The notes: a model not told the origin generated them from the letters alone. Positions 16,279 to 24,414 are shown, counted from the stretch's first letter. The stretch: DNA of 64,000 nt from DASUPK01 sp963800285 (GCA_963800285.1 CAWDAL010000014.1:1-64000), one strand, 5' to 3'. Numbers and translations are program-made.

Positions 16279-17273
16279 CTAGCCCAGCTGCTTCGCGCAG
16301 TACGCGTCGCGTGAGGACCTGAAGCCGGGGATCTGCACGGCCGCGATTCCCTCCGCCCAGACGGCCGCGTTCGTCTCGATCTGCTTCGCGATCGTCTGCC
16401 GCTGGACGTCGGTCTTGGCATCGAGCAGCCGCTCGGCGTTGCGCCAGACGAGCTCGCGCCAGGCGCGGACGGCCCCAGGCCGCCGATGTCGTCAAGGGTG
16501 ACGAGGTCGGGATTGGTGAGGCCCATGGACGGGTCGAAGCGCTGCCGGATCGCGGTGACGACGGGCTCGTAGGCACGATTGAGCACCTCGTTGAAAGCGT
16601 CGTAATCGTGTTTCCTGGACGTGCCATCGGGCTGCCGGACGCCCAGCGCCGCGATCACGAAGGGCATGTCGTTCTGCACGTGAGCGTTGATGCCGAGCAG
16701 CATCTCCTGGGCCCCGGTGATCTGGCCGTGCTCGGCCTGCTCGAAGGCGATCCGCCAGGCGGGCGCCACCGGCCCACCCGACTCCCAGGCGTGCAGGGTG
16801 TCGAAGTAGACGTCGGCGAACAGGGCGTCCTCGGCATAGAGTTAGCGAGGGTCATTGAACAGGCCCGGATCCGTATCGAGATCGCGCCGCAGCTCCCGGG
16901 TCAGCTCGAGGTAGGTCGTGTCGAAGACGGCCCGGTGATCGCAGCCCAGCGCAGCCTGCTCGCTCTCCATCCGCGAGATCTCGTCGTCGATGCAGGCGAC
17001 CGAGGCGACCTCGCAGTTCGGCACGGGCCCCGGCTGGGGCTCCGTCGGCGTATCGGGCCAGGGCGGCAGCAGCGCTGTCCAGTTGGTGTTCGGGACGAGC
17101 AGCGAATCGGCGCTCGCCGGTGCAACGGCCCACGCGAGTACGCCCACGACGAGGGCAACCAGCGTCGCCAGACCTGCATACCCACCCATCCCGCACGCGG
17201 TCCTACCCCCGAGCGGGAATCTGCGAAACCAGGCGCAGGCCGGCTGGCCCGGGTTCGGCGCTGAGGCCTGCAT
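16279..17273 (-). pseudogene. DUF5995-like secreted protein, interrupted by a stop and a frameshift
   Basis: The frame begins behind a good ribosome-binding site (GGAGAGAG) and encodes a signal peptide ('LATLVALVVGVLAWAVAPASA'), then 'NWTALLPPWPD' and 'CIDDEISRMESEQAALGCDH', resembling DUF5995 proteins. An in-frame TAA at about 16842 follows 'LFNDPR'. Translation would resume in the same frame with LYAEDALFADVYFDTLHAWE and continue through 'GINAHVQNDMPFVIAALG'. Near 16485 the frame shifts, and the true C-terminus ('WRELVWRNAERLLDAKTD' to 'DAYCAKQLG', stop 16279) lies in another frame. Adding one base there restores the gene. It is either a young pseudogene or the result of sequence errors. 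Confidence 0.7.
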
Positions 17274-17594
17274 GGGGATGCTCTCTCCGAGAGACCTGGG
17301 CGTTTCGGAATCGTCGATGCGCCCGGAGAATCGTCTAGTCACGGCATGACTATCTGAGTCCGAAGCCACTAGCTGACCCGGCGAATTGCACACCCCGGGT
17401 CCCTCTCCCGGGGCAGAGAAATCTCCGCCGGCTCCTCAAGGCGGTCAGTGGGACGGCACCGGTTGACGATCGAAAGGTGGAACCGACAAATCGAGCCCGA
17501 CGAGGACCGGGAGGAACGCTGGGCTGCGGGCGCTCCGCCGGCTCTCGATCACCCCCGACGAGGCTCTCGCGCGAGTGACCGAGGCCGGTACGCG
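17274..17594. other. Intergenic stretch with a GC hairpin and a possible protein-tail remnant
   Basis: No convincing gene is present. One frame ending at 17599 reads as a protein tail ('LRALRRLSITPDEALARV') without a visible start, possibly a remnant. A perfect 7-bp GC inverted repeat (17393-17413) is listed separately. Confidence 0.4.
17393..17413. terminator. GC-rich hairpin, possible terminator
   Basis: Arms CCCCGGG and CCCGGGG enclose a 7-base pyrimidine loop. It lies in the gap between the DUF5995 remnant and the mesaconyl-CoA hydratase gene. There is no T-tract, so the direction is not defined. Confidence 0.4.
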
Positions 17595-18110
17595 CTAGCC
17601 CGGGTTCTTGCGCGGGACCAGAACCGCCCGCTTGAACTCGGCGACCAGCGTGCCGTCCTGCTTGTAGACCCGCGTGTGGACCTTGACCACGCCGCGGTCC
17701 TTCTTGGACTCGGAGGGACGGACTTCGAGCACCTCGGACTCGCAGAAGAGCGTGTCGCCGTGGAAGACGGGCGCCGGGTGCTTGAGCTCCTCGGTCGCCA
17801 GGTTCGCGATGGCCTTGCCCGAGACGTCCGAGACCGACATGCCGAGCGCGAGGGAGTAGACCAGCGGCCCCACGACGACGTTCTTTCCCTGCTGCGACTG
17901 GGAGGCGTAGACGTCGTTCAGGTGCAGCGGGTGGTGGTTCATGGTGATCAGGCAGAAGAGGTGGTCGTCTGACTCCGTCACCGTCTTGGCGGGCCAGTGC
18001 TTGTAGACGGCGCCGACCTCGAACTCCTCCAGGTAGCGCCCGTACTCGTGGGCCCCGGAGGCCTCTCGCTCGGCCTGGTCCGTCGTCAGCTGATGGTTCT
18101 CGTCGCTCAT
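17595..18110 (-). CDS. mch: MaoC-like hydratase, probable mesaconyl-CoA hydratase
   Basis: The protein has 171 residues in one hot-dog fold. The MaoC signature is present: 'DDHLFCLITMNHHPLHLNDVYA' holds the catalytic Asp/His pair, followed by 'GKNVVVGPLVYSLALGMSVSD'. Mesaconyl-CoA hydratase adds water to mesaconyl-C1-CoA to give beta-methylmalyl-CoA. Proteobacterial Mch is about twice as long; actinobacterial versions next to mcl and ecm are single-domain, as here. The ATG start was chosen at MSDENHQL because upstream residues are low-complexity. The pathway assignment rests on the neighbours. Confidence 0.82.
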   Translation of the reverse strand: MSDENHQLTTDQAEREASGAHEYGRYLEEFEVGAVYKHWPAKTVTESDDHLFCLITMNHHPLHLNDVYASQSQQGKNVVVGPLVYSLALGMSVSDVSGKAIANLATEELKHPAPVFHGDTLFCESEVLEVRPSESKKDRGVVKVHTRVYKQDGTLVAEFKRAVLVPRKNPG

Positions 18111-18180
18111 CGTTTGAGTCAGTCTCCTCGAGTCGATTGGGATGACTCTCCTCCTGGTGCGGCGCGGGATGGTAGTGGGG

Positions 18181-19257
18181 TCAGGAGATCGTTGCCTCAA
18201 TGCCCTCGAAGCGCGCGAGGTCGGCGACCTCCGCCTCGATCTTCGAGCCGAGGCGCTTCCGCTCGGCCTTCGGCAGGTTGAGGGTGATCTCCAGGCGGCC
18301 ACCCTTGCGCGACGAGCGCCAGCCGCCGACGACGATGCCGTCCTCGACGATCACCGGCCGGATCCAGCCGCCTCCCCCCTCCTTGACGTGGATCGCGTGC
18401 TCGCCCGCGACGGAGAAGCCACGGTCCTTCCAGCCGAGCAGGTAGGTGTCGAAGTTGCCCAGCATCCGCACCTGGCCCGCGGCGGGCAGACGCCGGCGGC
18501 CGCCGCGGGGCGCCAGCATCGTCTCGCCCTCGACCGGGACCTCCTCGATCTCCGTCGCGATCGACTCGAGTCCCGCGCGCACGTCGCGGAGCGGCAGCCC
18601 GGACCAGTAGGCGAAGTCGCGATCGGTCGCCGGGGCGAACGCGCCGAGGTAGCGGCGAGCGAGCTCGGCCAGCGCCTTGGGCCGGTCGAACCTGGGCGGC
18701 CTGCCCAGCCAGTCCTCCCGCCGCACGAGGCAGGTGGTCTTGCCGCGATCCGGCCCGAGACAGGCAATGCCGCTGAGGACGGCCGTGAGCGCGATGTGCA
18801 TACCCGTCTGCTGGTTCAGCTTCACCCCCGCAGCCTCGGCACGCTCGCGAGCCTCGCTGCGCGTCAGCGGCCCCTCATCGGCGAGCGCCCTCGCGATCGC
18901 ATCGAGCGCCCTGTCCTGCTTCGCAACCGGCAGGCCGAGCTGTTCCAGGCGCCGCCGCGACCAGCGCTCCGTCTCGGGCTCGAACAGAGGGAGCCACCAG
19001 CCCGCGTCATCCGTCGGGATCAGGTGGATGGTCTTCCGCATCACCCAGGTGCGGAGCAGCGAGCGCTCCTCGACCCGGGCCCGGGTGATGTCCTCGGCCG
19101 TCAGCCTGCGACTGCGCGAGCGGAAGGTCTGCGGCCCGGCGTAGACGTCCTGTGCCTGCGCGCCCGCGATGGAGCGGGCGATCTCGGCGGGATCCGTCGC
19201 CGATGCCGGACGGTGGAGCAGCTGCGTGGCCGCTCGCCTTCTCGCCAGCGTCGTCAG
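18181..19257 (-). CDS. Winged-helix (HTH_42) protein of the AlkZ-type DNA glycosylase superfamily
   Basis: The protein has 358 residues if it starts at a CTG that overlaps the previous stop (CTGA). The first ATG/GTG lies 71 codons further in (19044), yet the residues before it are clearly family sequence: 'AATQLLHRPASATDPAEIA', the AlkZ-type QxQ motif in 'IAGAQAQDVYAGPQT' (QAQ at 34-36), and 'ERSLLRTWVMRKTIHLIP'. The body has 'ARRYLGAFAPATDRDFAYWS' and the C-terminal 'NFDTYLLGWKDR' typical of HTH_42 proteins. AlkZ-like enzymes remove alkylated or crosslinked bases, and many members are untested. It is cotranscribed with the SCP2 gene. Confidence 0.8.
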   Translation of the reverse strand: MTTLARRRAATQLLHRPASATDPAEIARSIAGAQAQDVYAGPQTFRSRSRRLTAEDITRARVEERSLLRTWVMRKTIHLIPTDDAGWWLPLFEPETERWSRRRLEQLGLPVAKQDRALDAIARALADEGPLTRSEARERAEAAGVKLNQQTGMHIALTAVLSGIACLGPDRGKTTCLVRREDWLGRPPRFDRPKALAELARRYLGAFAPATDRDFAYWSGLPLRDVRAGLESIATEIEEVPVEGETMLAPRGGRRRLPAAGQVRMLGNFDTYLLGWKDRGFSVAGEHAIHVKEGGGGWIRPVIVEDGIVVGGWRSSRKGGRLEITLNLPKAERKRLGSKIEAEVADLARFEGIEATIS

Positions 19258-19619
19258 TGGACTTTCTTGGTTCGCGCCCGCTGCTCGTGGCGCTCGATCA
19301 CCTGGGCGATCAGCTTCTGGATGTTGCTGTCGCCGCTTGCCTTGATGTGTCCGGCGTCGTAGGCGGCGCGGTAGTCCGCGGCCGTGCCCTGCTCGGCGAG
19401 CCGGTTGAACTCCGACCGGGTGAACTCGACGGTGACGCGGGCGTCCTCCGTGGAGGCGGACTTGCTGATCTGCGGGCCCGGGACCTCGACGCGGAACATC
19501 TGCACGTCCCCGCGGCCGCGGAGCTCCAGCTCGAAGACGAGCTTCAACTGCGCGAGCGCCGGAACCTCGGCCTGAAAGCGCTCGATTGCGGTGGCGATCA
19601 GTTCCTGGGTCGATGCCAT
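19254..19619 (-). CDS. SCP2 sterol-transfer-family lipid-binding protein
   Basis: The protein has 121 residues. The SCP2 fold is recognisable from the beta pattern 'KLVFELELRGRGDVQMFRVE', then 'DARVTVEFTRSEFNRLAEQG' and 'ADYRAAYDAGHIKASGDSN'. It ends in the usual 'IQKLIAQVIERHEQ' helix. Such proteins bind acyl-CoAs or other lipids in a hydrophobic tunnel. The gene follows the SDR by one base and overlaps the winged-helix gene, so four to five genes in this stretch form one operon with the acyl-CoA dehydrogenase. A role in handling hydrophobic CoA esters is inferred. Confidence 0.85.
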   Translation of the reverse strand: MASTQELIATAIERFQAEVPALAQLKLVFELELRGRGDVQMFRVEVPGPQISKSASTEDARVTVEFTRSEFNRLAEQGTAADYRAAYDAGHIKASGDSNIQKLIAQVIERHEQRARTKKVH

Positions 19620-19620
19620 C

Positions 19621-20289
19621 TCACCACGGTATTGGCTTGCGGTTGCGGAAGAAGCCTCCGGTCGGGCCGTCGTCCGGGAGGGTGGCCAGCCAGACGGCCG
19701 TGTCCGCCCCCTCCTCCACCGACTTGGGCGCGGCGGAGCCGCCCATGTCCGTCCGCACCCACCCCGGGCACATCGCGTTGATCTTGATCCCGTCCTCGTC
19801 CCACGCGAGCGTCCGTGTGAGGGCGTTGAGCGCCGCCTTGGAGACCCGGTAGGCGCCGCGCCCGCCGTTCATGTCCGAGAGCTGCCCCGCCCCGCTCGAG
19901 ACGTTCACGATGCGGGGGGCGTCACTCTTGCGGAGCAGCGGCAGGAACGCCTCGATCAGCCGCCAGGGCCCGAAGGTGTTGACCTCCAGAACCTCATGGG
20001 CTTCGTCGATGTCGTAGTCGGCCGCCCCGACCGGATCGCCATATACGCCGGCATTGTTGACCAGTGCATCGAGGCGGCCGGGGTCCGACTCGATCCGCTG
20101 TCGCGCCGCGAAGATCGTGTCCTCGTCGGTGACGTCGAGGTGGATCGGCTCGATCCCGTCGCCCCCCTCGACCTGATCGGGATTCCGCGCGCCGGCGTAG
20201 ACGAGGAAGCCGTGATCTCGGGCGAGCTCGAGCGCAATCCCAGCGCCGATCCCGCGGTTCGCCCCGCTGACCAGGGCGACCGAGCTCAA
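19621..20289 (-). CDS. Short-chain dehydrogenase/reductase
   Basis: The protein has 222 residues of classical SDR type: cofactor motif 'VSGANRGIGAGIALELA' (TGxxxGIG-like), 'NNAGVYGD', catalytic Ser in 'IVNVSSGAGQLSD', and YxxxK in 'GAYRVSKAALNAL'. The preserved Arg near the first beta-strand ends ('AGARN') would suit NADP(H). The start is a TTG that overlaps the acyl-CoA dehydrogenase stop (TTGA). Its substrate is unknown. Being in an operon with the acyl-CoA dehydrogenase and SCP2 suggests lipid or acyl-CoA metabolism. Confidence 0.88.
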   Translation of the reverse strand: MSSVALVSGANRGIGAGIALELARDHGFLVYAGARNPDQVEGGDGIEPIHLDVTDEDTIFAARQRIESDPGRLDALVNNAGVYGDPVGAADYDIDEAHEVLEVNTFGPWRLIEAFLPLLRKSDAPRIVNVSSGAGQLSDMNGGRGAYRVSKAALNALTRTLAWDEDGIKINAMCPGWVRTDMGGSAAPKSVEEGADTAVWLATLPDDGPTGGFFRNRKPIPW

Positions 20290-21515
20290 ATCTTGTTCCG
20301 CTCCAGCAGCTTCTTGCCGATCACCATCCGCTGGATCTCGGAGGTGCCCTCTCCGATCAGCAGAAGCGGCGCGTCCCGGTAGAGGCGCTCGATCTCGTAC
20401 TCCTTGGAATAGCCGTAGCCGCCGTGAATCCGGAAGGCGTCCTCGACGCACTCCTTGCCGGTCTCCGAGGCGATCAGCTTCGCCATCCCCGCCTCGAGGT
20501 CGGAGCGCTGGCCCGCGTCCTTCATCCGCGCGGCCTTGCGGGTGACCAGGCGGGCGGCCTCGATCTTGGTGGCCATGTCGGCGAGCTTGAAGAGGATCGC
20601 CTGGTGCTGGGCGATCGGCTTGCCGAACGTCTTACGCTCCTGGCTGTACTTGAGCGCCAGCTCCAAAGCGCGCTGGGCGATGCCGACGCCGCGAGCGGCC
20701 ACGTTCACCCGGCCGACCTCGAGCGCGTCCATCATCTGCGAGAAGCCCTTGCCGAGGCCCTTCTCCTCGCCACCCAGGATCCGCTCCGGCGGGCACGCAT
20801 AGCCGGAGTAGACGAGCTCGGTGGACTCGACGCCCTTGTAGCCCATCTTCTTGATCTTGGGCGGAATCTCGAGGCCCGCGAAGTCGCCCTCGTTCTTCTC
20901 CTTCCAGGGCTCCTTCTCGGTGATGAAGCAGGTCATCCCCTTGTAGGGCGGGTCCGCTTTCGGGTCGTTCTTCATCAGCACGAAGACGACGCTCGAGCCG
21001 AGCCCGTTGGTGACCCACATCTTCTGGCCCTCGAGCACCCAGTTGCCGTCGTCGTCCTTGGTGGCGGTTGCCTTGATGCCCTGGACGTCGGAGCCAACCT
21101 CCGGCTCGGACAGCGAGAAGGCGGCGCGGATCTCGCCGGTCGCCATCTTGGGCAGGAAGTACTGCTTCTGGTCGTCGGTGCCGAACTTCATCAGCAGGTA
21201 GGAGCCGATGAAGTGGGTGTTGACGACGCCGGAGATCGAGATCCAGCCGCGCGAGAGCTCCTCGACGATCATCGCGTAGGTCGTCAGGTCGAGGCCCATG
21301 CCGCCGTACTCCTCGGGGATCGTCACCCCGAAGAGGCCGAGCTCCTTCATCTGCTCGACGATCGGCTCGGGGAACTTGTCCTCGTGGTCGTACTCCTCGG
21401 CGTTGGGGAGGATCTCCTTGTCGACGAAGCTCCGGACCATCTCGACGATGGCCTTCTGCTCGTCGGTCATCTCCTGAAAGGTGGTGCTCTCCTGCTGCTC
21501 GGTTGCGACGGCCAT
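20286..21515 (-). CDS. Acyl-CoA dehydrogenase, candidate methylsuccinyl-CoA dehydrogenase
   Basis: The FAD enzyme has 409 residues. Visible motifs are 'FGVTIPEEYGGMGLDLTTYA' in the N-terminal helical domain, 'AFSLSEPEVGSDVQGIKATA' (FAD/substrate site), 'KMWVTNGLGSSVVFVL', and the C-terminal 'DAFRIHGGYGYSKEYEIERL' and 'IGEGTSEIQRMVIGKKLL'. In the ethylmalonyl-CoA pathway an enzyme of this family oxidises (2S)-methylsuccinyl-CoA to mesaconyl-CoA. Its position between ecm/mch and the malyl-CoA lyase makes it the candidate. Length matches actinobacterial cluster members, not the longer proteobacterial Mcd. It heads the operon with SDR, SCP2 and the winged-helix gene. Confidence 0.88.
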   Translation of the reverse strand: MAVATEQQESTTFQEMTDEQKAIVEMVRSFVDKEILPNAEEYDHEDKFPEPIVEQMKELGLFGVTIPEEYGGMGLDLTTYAMIVEELSRGWISISGVVNTHFIGSYLLMKFGTDDQKQYFLPKMATGEIRAAFSLSEPEVGSDVQGIKATATKDDDGNWVLEGQKMWVTNGLGSSVVFVLMKNDPKADPPYKGMTCFITEKEPWKEKNEGDFAGLEIPPKIKKMGYKGVESTELVYSGYACPPERILGGEEKGLGKGFSQMMDALEVGRVNVAARGVGIAQRALELALKYSQERKTFGKPIAQHQAILFKLADMATKIEAARLVTRKAARMKDAGQRSDLEAGMAKLIASETGKECVEDAFRIHGGYGYSKEYEIERLYRDAPLLLIGEGTSEIQRMVIGKKLLERNKI

Positions 21516-21591
21516 TGGCTCCTCTGAAGTCGTGTTTGCGCGGCCAAGGATAGGACGACGCCCCGGCCGGGCGCGTTACCCTCGGCCGCGG

Positions 21592-21765
21592 GTGAGCGAC
21601 GCCGACGACACGAGCGCGATCCTGGCTGAGCTGATCGGGCCCGAGGAGCGGCGTTCCGCCCAGCTCGCCTGGGGCCTGAGCCGCTTCAAGGAGGACAAGG
21701 TCCTCTCGAGCTCGATCTTCGCGACGGAGGACGCCGCGCGCGCGGCGATCGCGCGCGGCGCCTGA
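21592..21765 (+). CDS. Small hypothetical protein (57 aa)
   Basis: A GTG-initiated 57-residue frame ('LAELIGPEERRSAQLAWGL', 'LSSSIFATEDAARAAI') sits between the divergent acyl-CoA dehydrogenase and the convergent PadR gene. It looks acidic and helical with a Trp, unlike shadow translation, and its size and codon use fit a real small protein. No family is recognised. Confidence 0.5.
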   Translation: MSDADDTSAILAELIGPEERRSAQLAWGLSRFKEDKVLSSSIFATEDAARAAIARGA

Positions 21766-21770
21766 GGCGC

Positions 21771-22289
21771 CTAGTCCTCGGCGAGGATGCCGTAGAGCTT
21801 GCGGCGGGCGTCCTTGAGGATCTCCGCCGCCTTCGTCAGCTGCTCCTCGTTGTCGGCGCGGGCGAGTTGCTTCGCCGCCCCCATCAGCTTGAAGAGCTCC
21901 TTGCGGGCCTCGAATCGAGGGGAGTCCTCGTCGCCCTCCTCCCAGGGCTGCTGACCCTCGGTTCGCTCCGGGGCCGCCTCCTTGCCGGCGTCGGTCAGCG
22001 AGTAGACCTTGCGGCCCTCGACCTCTTCGGCTGTGGCCAGTCCCTCGTCCTCCAGCAGCTGGAGCGTCGGGTAGATCGAGCCGGCGCTTGGGCGCCAGCG
22101 GCCACCTGTTCGCTCCTCGAGCTCGGTGATCATCTCGTAGCCGTGCATCGACCGGTCGTCGAGCAGCGCCAGGATGGCGCTGCGAACGTCGCCGCGGCGG
22201 ACGCGATGGCGCCCCCGGCCCCCTCCTCGGCCGCCTCCGCGGCTCATCTCGTGCCGCCCAAATCCGTGGCGGCTTCTCTGTCTGTGCAT
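21771..22289 (-). CDS. PadR-family transcriptional regulator
   Basis: The protein has 172 residues. After a Gly/Arg-rich N-terminal tail ('SRGGGRGGGRGRHRVRRGD'), the PadR winged helix is clear: 'RSAILALLDDRSMHGYEMIT', 'GRWRPSAGSIYPTLQLLEDEG' and 'GRKVYSLTDAGKEAA'. The C-terminal part is a dimerising helix region ('KELFKLMGAAKQLARADNEE'). PadR proteins usually repress a nearby transporter or detoxification gene, and no such target is adjacent. A palindrome overlapping the promoter suggests autoregulation. Confidence 0.9.
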   Translation of the reverse strand: MHRQRSRHGFGRHEMSRGGGRGGGRGRHRVRRGDVRSAILALLDDRSMHGYEMITELEERTGGRWRPSAGSIYPTLQLLEDEGLATAEEVEGRKVYSLTDAGKEAAPERTEGQQPWEEGDEDSPRFEARKELFKLMGAAKQLARADNEEQLTKAAEILKDARRKLYGILAED

Positions 22290-22324
22290 TCGCGTTGTTC
22301 CTTTCGATCAATCATGAACTAACG

Positions 22325-22334
22325 CGATATATCG
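22325..22334. promoter_or_regulatory. Probable PadR operator overlapping the promoter
   Basis: A perfect 10-base palindrome CGATATATCG lies about 36 bp upstream of the padR start, with a second related half (CGATATC) at 22342-22348. AT-rich palindromes of this kind are typical PadR-family sites, and this one stands out in GC-rich DNA. Confidence 0.55.
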
Positions 22335-22351
22335 TAACAGCTCGATATCCC

Positions 22352-22798
22352 TCACAGATCCCAGCCGAACAGGAGCGAGCGCTGATCGGGCTCCTCGCGC
22401 TCGTAGAAGCGGTGGGCGTCGGCCCGGGCCTCGGCGCTGCTCAGCGACAGGTGGGTTGCGCCGCGGTCCCGGGCCCAGTCCCTGGCGGCGTCGAGCAGCT
22501 CCTTCCCCACTCCCTGGGAGCGGTGCTGCGGGCTGACGGCCAGATCCTCGACCCAGCAGCGCTGCCCGAAGCGGACCGAGTTCAGCTCCAGATACGCCGT
22601 GCAGAGGCCGAGCAGCTCGCCGCGATGCTCCGCGACCAGCACCCCGGCCTCCCGGTCCCCGATCGCCTCCGCGATCGCCGCGCGCCCACGCTCCGGGTCC
22701 CAGCGCGGCGGGACGGAGCCCGGCGAGGCGAACAGCCACTCGTACATGCCGAGCACGCGCTCCACCTCGCCGGGCACGGCCTCGCGGATCTTCGCCAT
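22352..22798 (-). CDS. GNAT-family N-acetyltransferase
   Basis: The protein has 148 residues. The acetyl-CoA binding motif A is visible as 'VEDLAVSPQHRSQGVGKELL' (Q/RxxGxG/A), preceded by the strand 'ELLGLCTAYLELN' and followed by 'DWARDRGATHLSLSSAEAR' and 'AHRFYERE'. It fills the normal GNAT length. The acceptor substrate is unknown. The gene lies upstream of padR on the same strand and diverges from the malyl-CoA lyase gene. Confidence 0.9.
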   Translation of the reverse strand: MAKIREAVPGEVERVLGMYEWLFASPGSVPPRWDPERGRAAIAEAIGDREAGVLVAEHRGELLGLCTAYLELNSVRFGQRCWVEDLAVSPQHRSQGVGKELLDAARDWARDRGATHLSLSSAEARADAHRFYEREEPDQRSLLFGWDL

Positions 22799-22853
22799 TG
22801 ACGCAGGCTATCCGTGCGACCTCCGGGGCAACCGGGTAGATAGCGTTCCGGAT

Positions 22854-23942
22854 ATGAGAAATCCAAGGAACTTCTTCAAGCCCCTGGCGATCGGCGCCCC
22901 CGATCCGCCTCAAGAGATCCCCGTCAAGCCCTCGCGGATGATTCATTTCTTCGACGCCTCCAACGAGAAGATGCGGGCGAAGGTGCCGAACATGGCCAAG
23001 CAGGCGGACATCCTGCTGGGCAACCTCGAGGACGCGATCACGGTTGAGAACAAGGTGCCGGCGAGGCGCGGCCTGATCGAGGTCGGCAAGGAGGTCGACT
23101 TCGGGGACACCCAGCTCTGGACCCGCGTGAACGCGCTCGAGAGCCCCTGGGTGCTCGACGACCTGACGGAGCTCGTCACCGAGATCGGCGACGTGCTCGA
23201 GGTGATCATGGTCCCGAAGGTCGAGGGTCCATGGGACATCCACTACGTGGACCAGCTTCTGGCCCAGCTCGAGGCGAAGGCGAAGGTCGAGCGGCCGATC
23301 CTGATCCACGCCATCCTCGAGACGGCGCAGGGCGTCGTGAACCTCGAGGAGATCGCGGCGGCGAGCCCCCGGATGCAGGGCATGAGCTTCGGACCGGCCG
23401 ATCTGGCGGCGTCACGGCGGATGAAGACCACGCGCGTCGGCGGCGGGCATCCCGGCTACCGGGTGATCCAAGATCCGGATCCCGACGACCCGGAGGCCAC
23501 CAGGGCGACCGCGCAGCAGGACCCATGGCATTACTCGATCGCCCGCATGGTTGACGCCTGCACGTCCAACGACATCTTGCCGTTCTACGGGCCCTACGGC
23601 GACATCAAGGACACGCTCGGCTGCGAGACACAGTTCCGCGCCGCCTTCCTGCTCGGCTGCGTCGGCGCCTGGTCGCTGCATCCGGTCCAGATCGAGATCG
23701 CCAAGAAGGTGTTCTCGCCCCCCGCGGACGAGGTGATCTTCGCCAAGAAGGTCCTCGCCGCGATCCCGGACGGCGCCGGGGTCCACATGATCGACGGCAA
23801 GATGCAGGACGACGCCACCTGGAAGCAGTGCAAGGTGATGGTGACGCTCGCCGAGATGCTCGCCAAGAAGGACCCGGAGCTCGCCGAGGCCTACGGCATG
23901 AGCAACGGAAAGGCCGCCGATACCGAGAAGGCCGAGGCCTAG
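22854..23942 (+). CDS. mcl: L-malyl-CoA/beta-methylmalyl-CoA lyase
   Basis: The protein has 362 residues of the CitE-like HpcH/HpaI superfamily, at the length of Mcl1 rather than the shorter CitE. It shows 'SRMIHFFDASNEKMRAKVP', 'ADILLGNLEDAITVENK', 'VIMVPKVEGPWDIHYVDQLL', 'ILIHAILETAQGVVNLEEIA' (catalytic Glu) and 'FLLGCVGAWSLHPVQIEIA'. It cleaves beta-methylmalyl-CoA to glyoxylate and propionyl-CoA and can condense glyoxylate with acetyl-CoA to malyl-CoA. The ATG start was chosen at MRNPRNFFKP. It is followed 8 bp later by a thioesterase gene. Confidence 0.93.
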   Translation: MRNPRNFFKPLAIGAPDPPQEIPVKPSRMIHFFDASNEKMRAKVPNMAKQADILLGNLEDAITVENKVPARRGLIEVGKEVDFGDTQLWTRVNALESPWVLDDLTELVTEIGDVLEVIMVPKVEGPWDIHYVDQLLAQLEAKAKVERPILIHAILETAQGVVNLEEIAAASPRMQGMSFGPADLAASRRMKTTRVGGGHPGYRVIQDPDPDDPEATRATAQQDPWHYSIARMVDACTSNDILPFYGPYGDIKDTLGCETQFRAAFLLGCVGAWSLHPVQIEIAKKVFSPPADEVIFAKKVLAAIPDGAGVHMIDGKMQDDATWKQCKVMVTLAEMLAKKDPELAEAYGMSNGKAADTEKAEA

Positions 23943-23950
23943 CCCCGGGC

Positions 23951-24376
23951 GTGGGCGAGTCCTTCCGGACCACCCTGCGGGTCCGCTACAACGAGTGCGA
24001 CCCGCAGGGCGTCGTCTTCAACGCGAACTACCTCACCTACTTCGACATCACCATGGGCGAGCTCTGGCGGGAGCTCGGCGGATACCGGGCCATGGTGGAG
24101 GCTGGCGTCGACATGGTCGTCGCCGAGGCGACGATCCGTTACATGGCCCCGCTGCGATTTGACGATGAGATGGAGGTCGTGGCCCGGGTCACCCGCCTCG
24201 GCGACACCTCCATGACGACGGAGCTGGTGATCGAGGACGGTGGCGAGCCGGCCGCGGAGGGTGAGCTCCGGCACGTCTTCATCGAGACGGGCGGCGGAGC
24301 GAAGTCGCCTATCCCCGAGTCGATTCGCTCGGGGCTGGAGCGGTATCTGGTGTCGGCTCCCGCGAGCTCGGGCTGA
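23951..24376 (+). CDS. 4HBT-type hot-dog thioesterase, possible malyl-CoA hydrolase
   Basis: The protein has 141 residues with a GTG start. The 4-hydroxybenzoyl-CoA thioesterase signature 'VRYNECDPQGVVFNANYLTY' contains the catalytic Asp. Hot-dog strands such as 'EMEVVARVTRLGDTSMTTEL' follow. It lies directly behind the malyl-CoA lyase gene. The ethylmalonyl-CoA pathway needs a (3S)-malyl-CoA thioesterase to release malate, done in Rhodobacter by a different family (Mcl2). A non-homologous replacement encoded here is an attractive inference. A general acyl-CoA thioesterase role is the alternative. Confidence 0.88.
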   Translation: MGESFRTTLRVRYNECDPQGVVFNANYLTYFDITMGELWRELGGYRAMVEAGVDMVVAEATIRYMAPLRFDDEMEVVARVTRLGDTSMTTELVIEDGGEPAAEGELRHVFIETGGGAKSPIPESIRSGLERYLVSAPASSG

Positions 24377-24377
24377 C

Positions 24378-24407
24378 GGGGAGCCGCCGCGAGAGCAGCG
24401 GCTCCCC
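24378..24407. terminator. Bidirectional terminator hairpin
   Basis: A perfect 10-bp stem (GGGGAGCCGC / GCGGCTCCCC) with a 10-base loop lies between the convergent thioesterase and Asp-box protein genes, 2 bp after one stop and 8 bp before the other. Confidence 0.8.
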
Positions 24408-24414
24408 CTCACGA

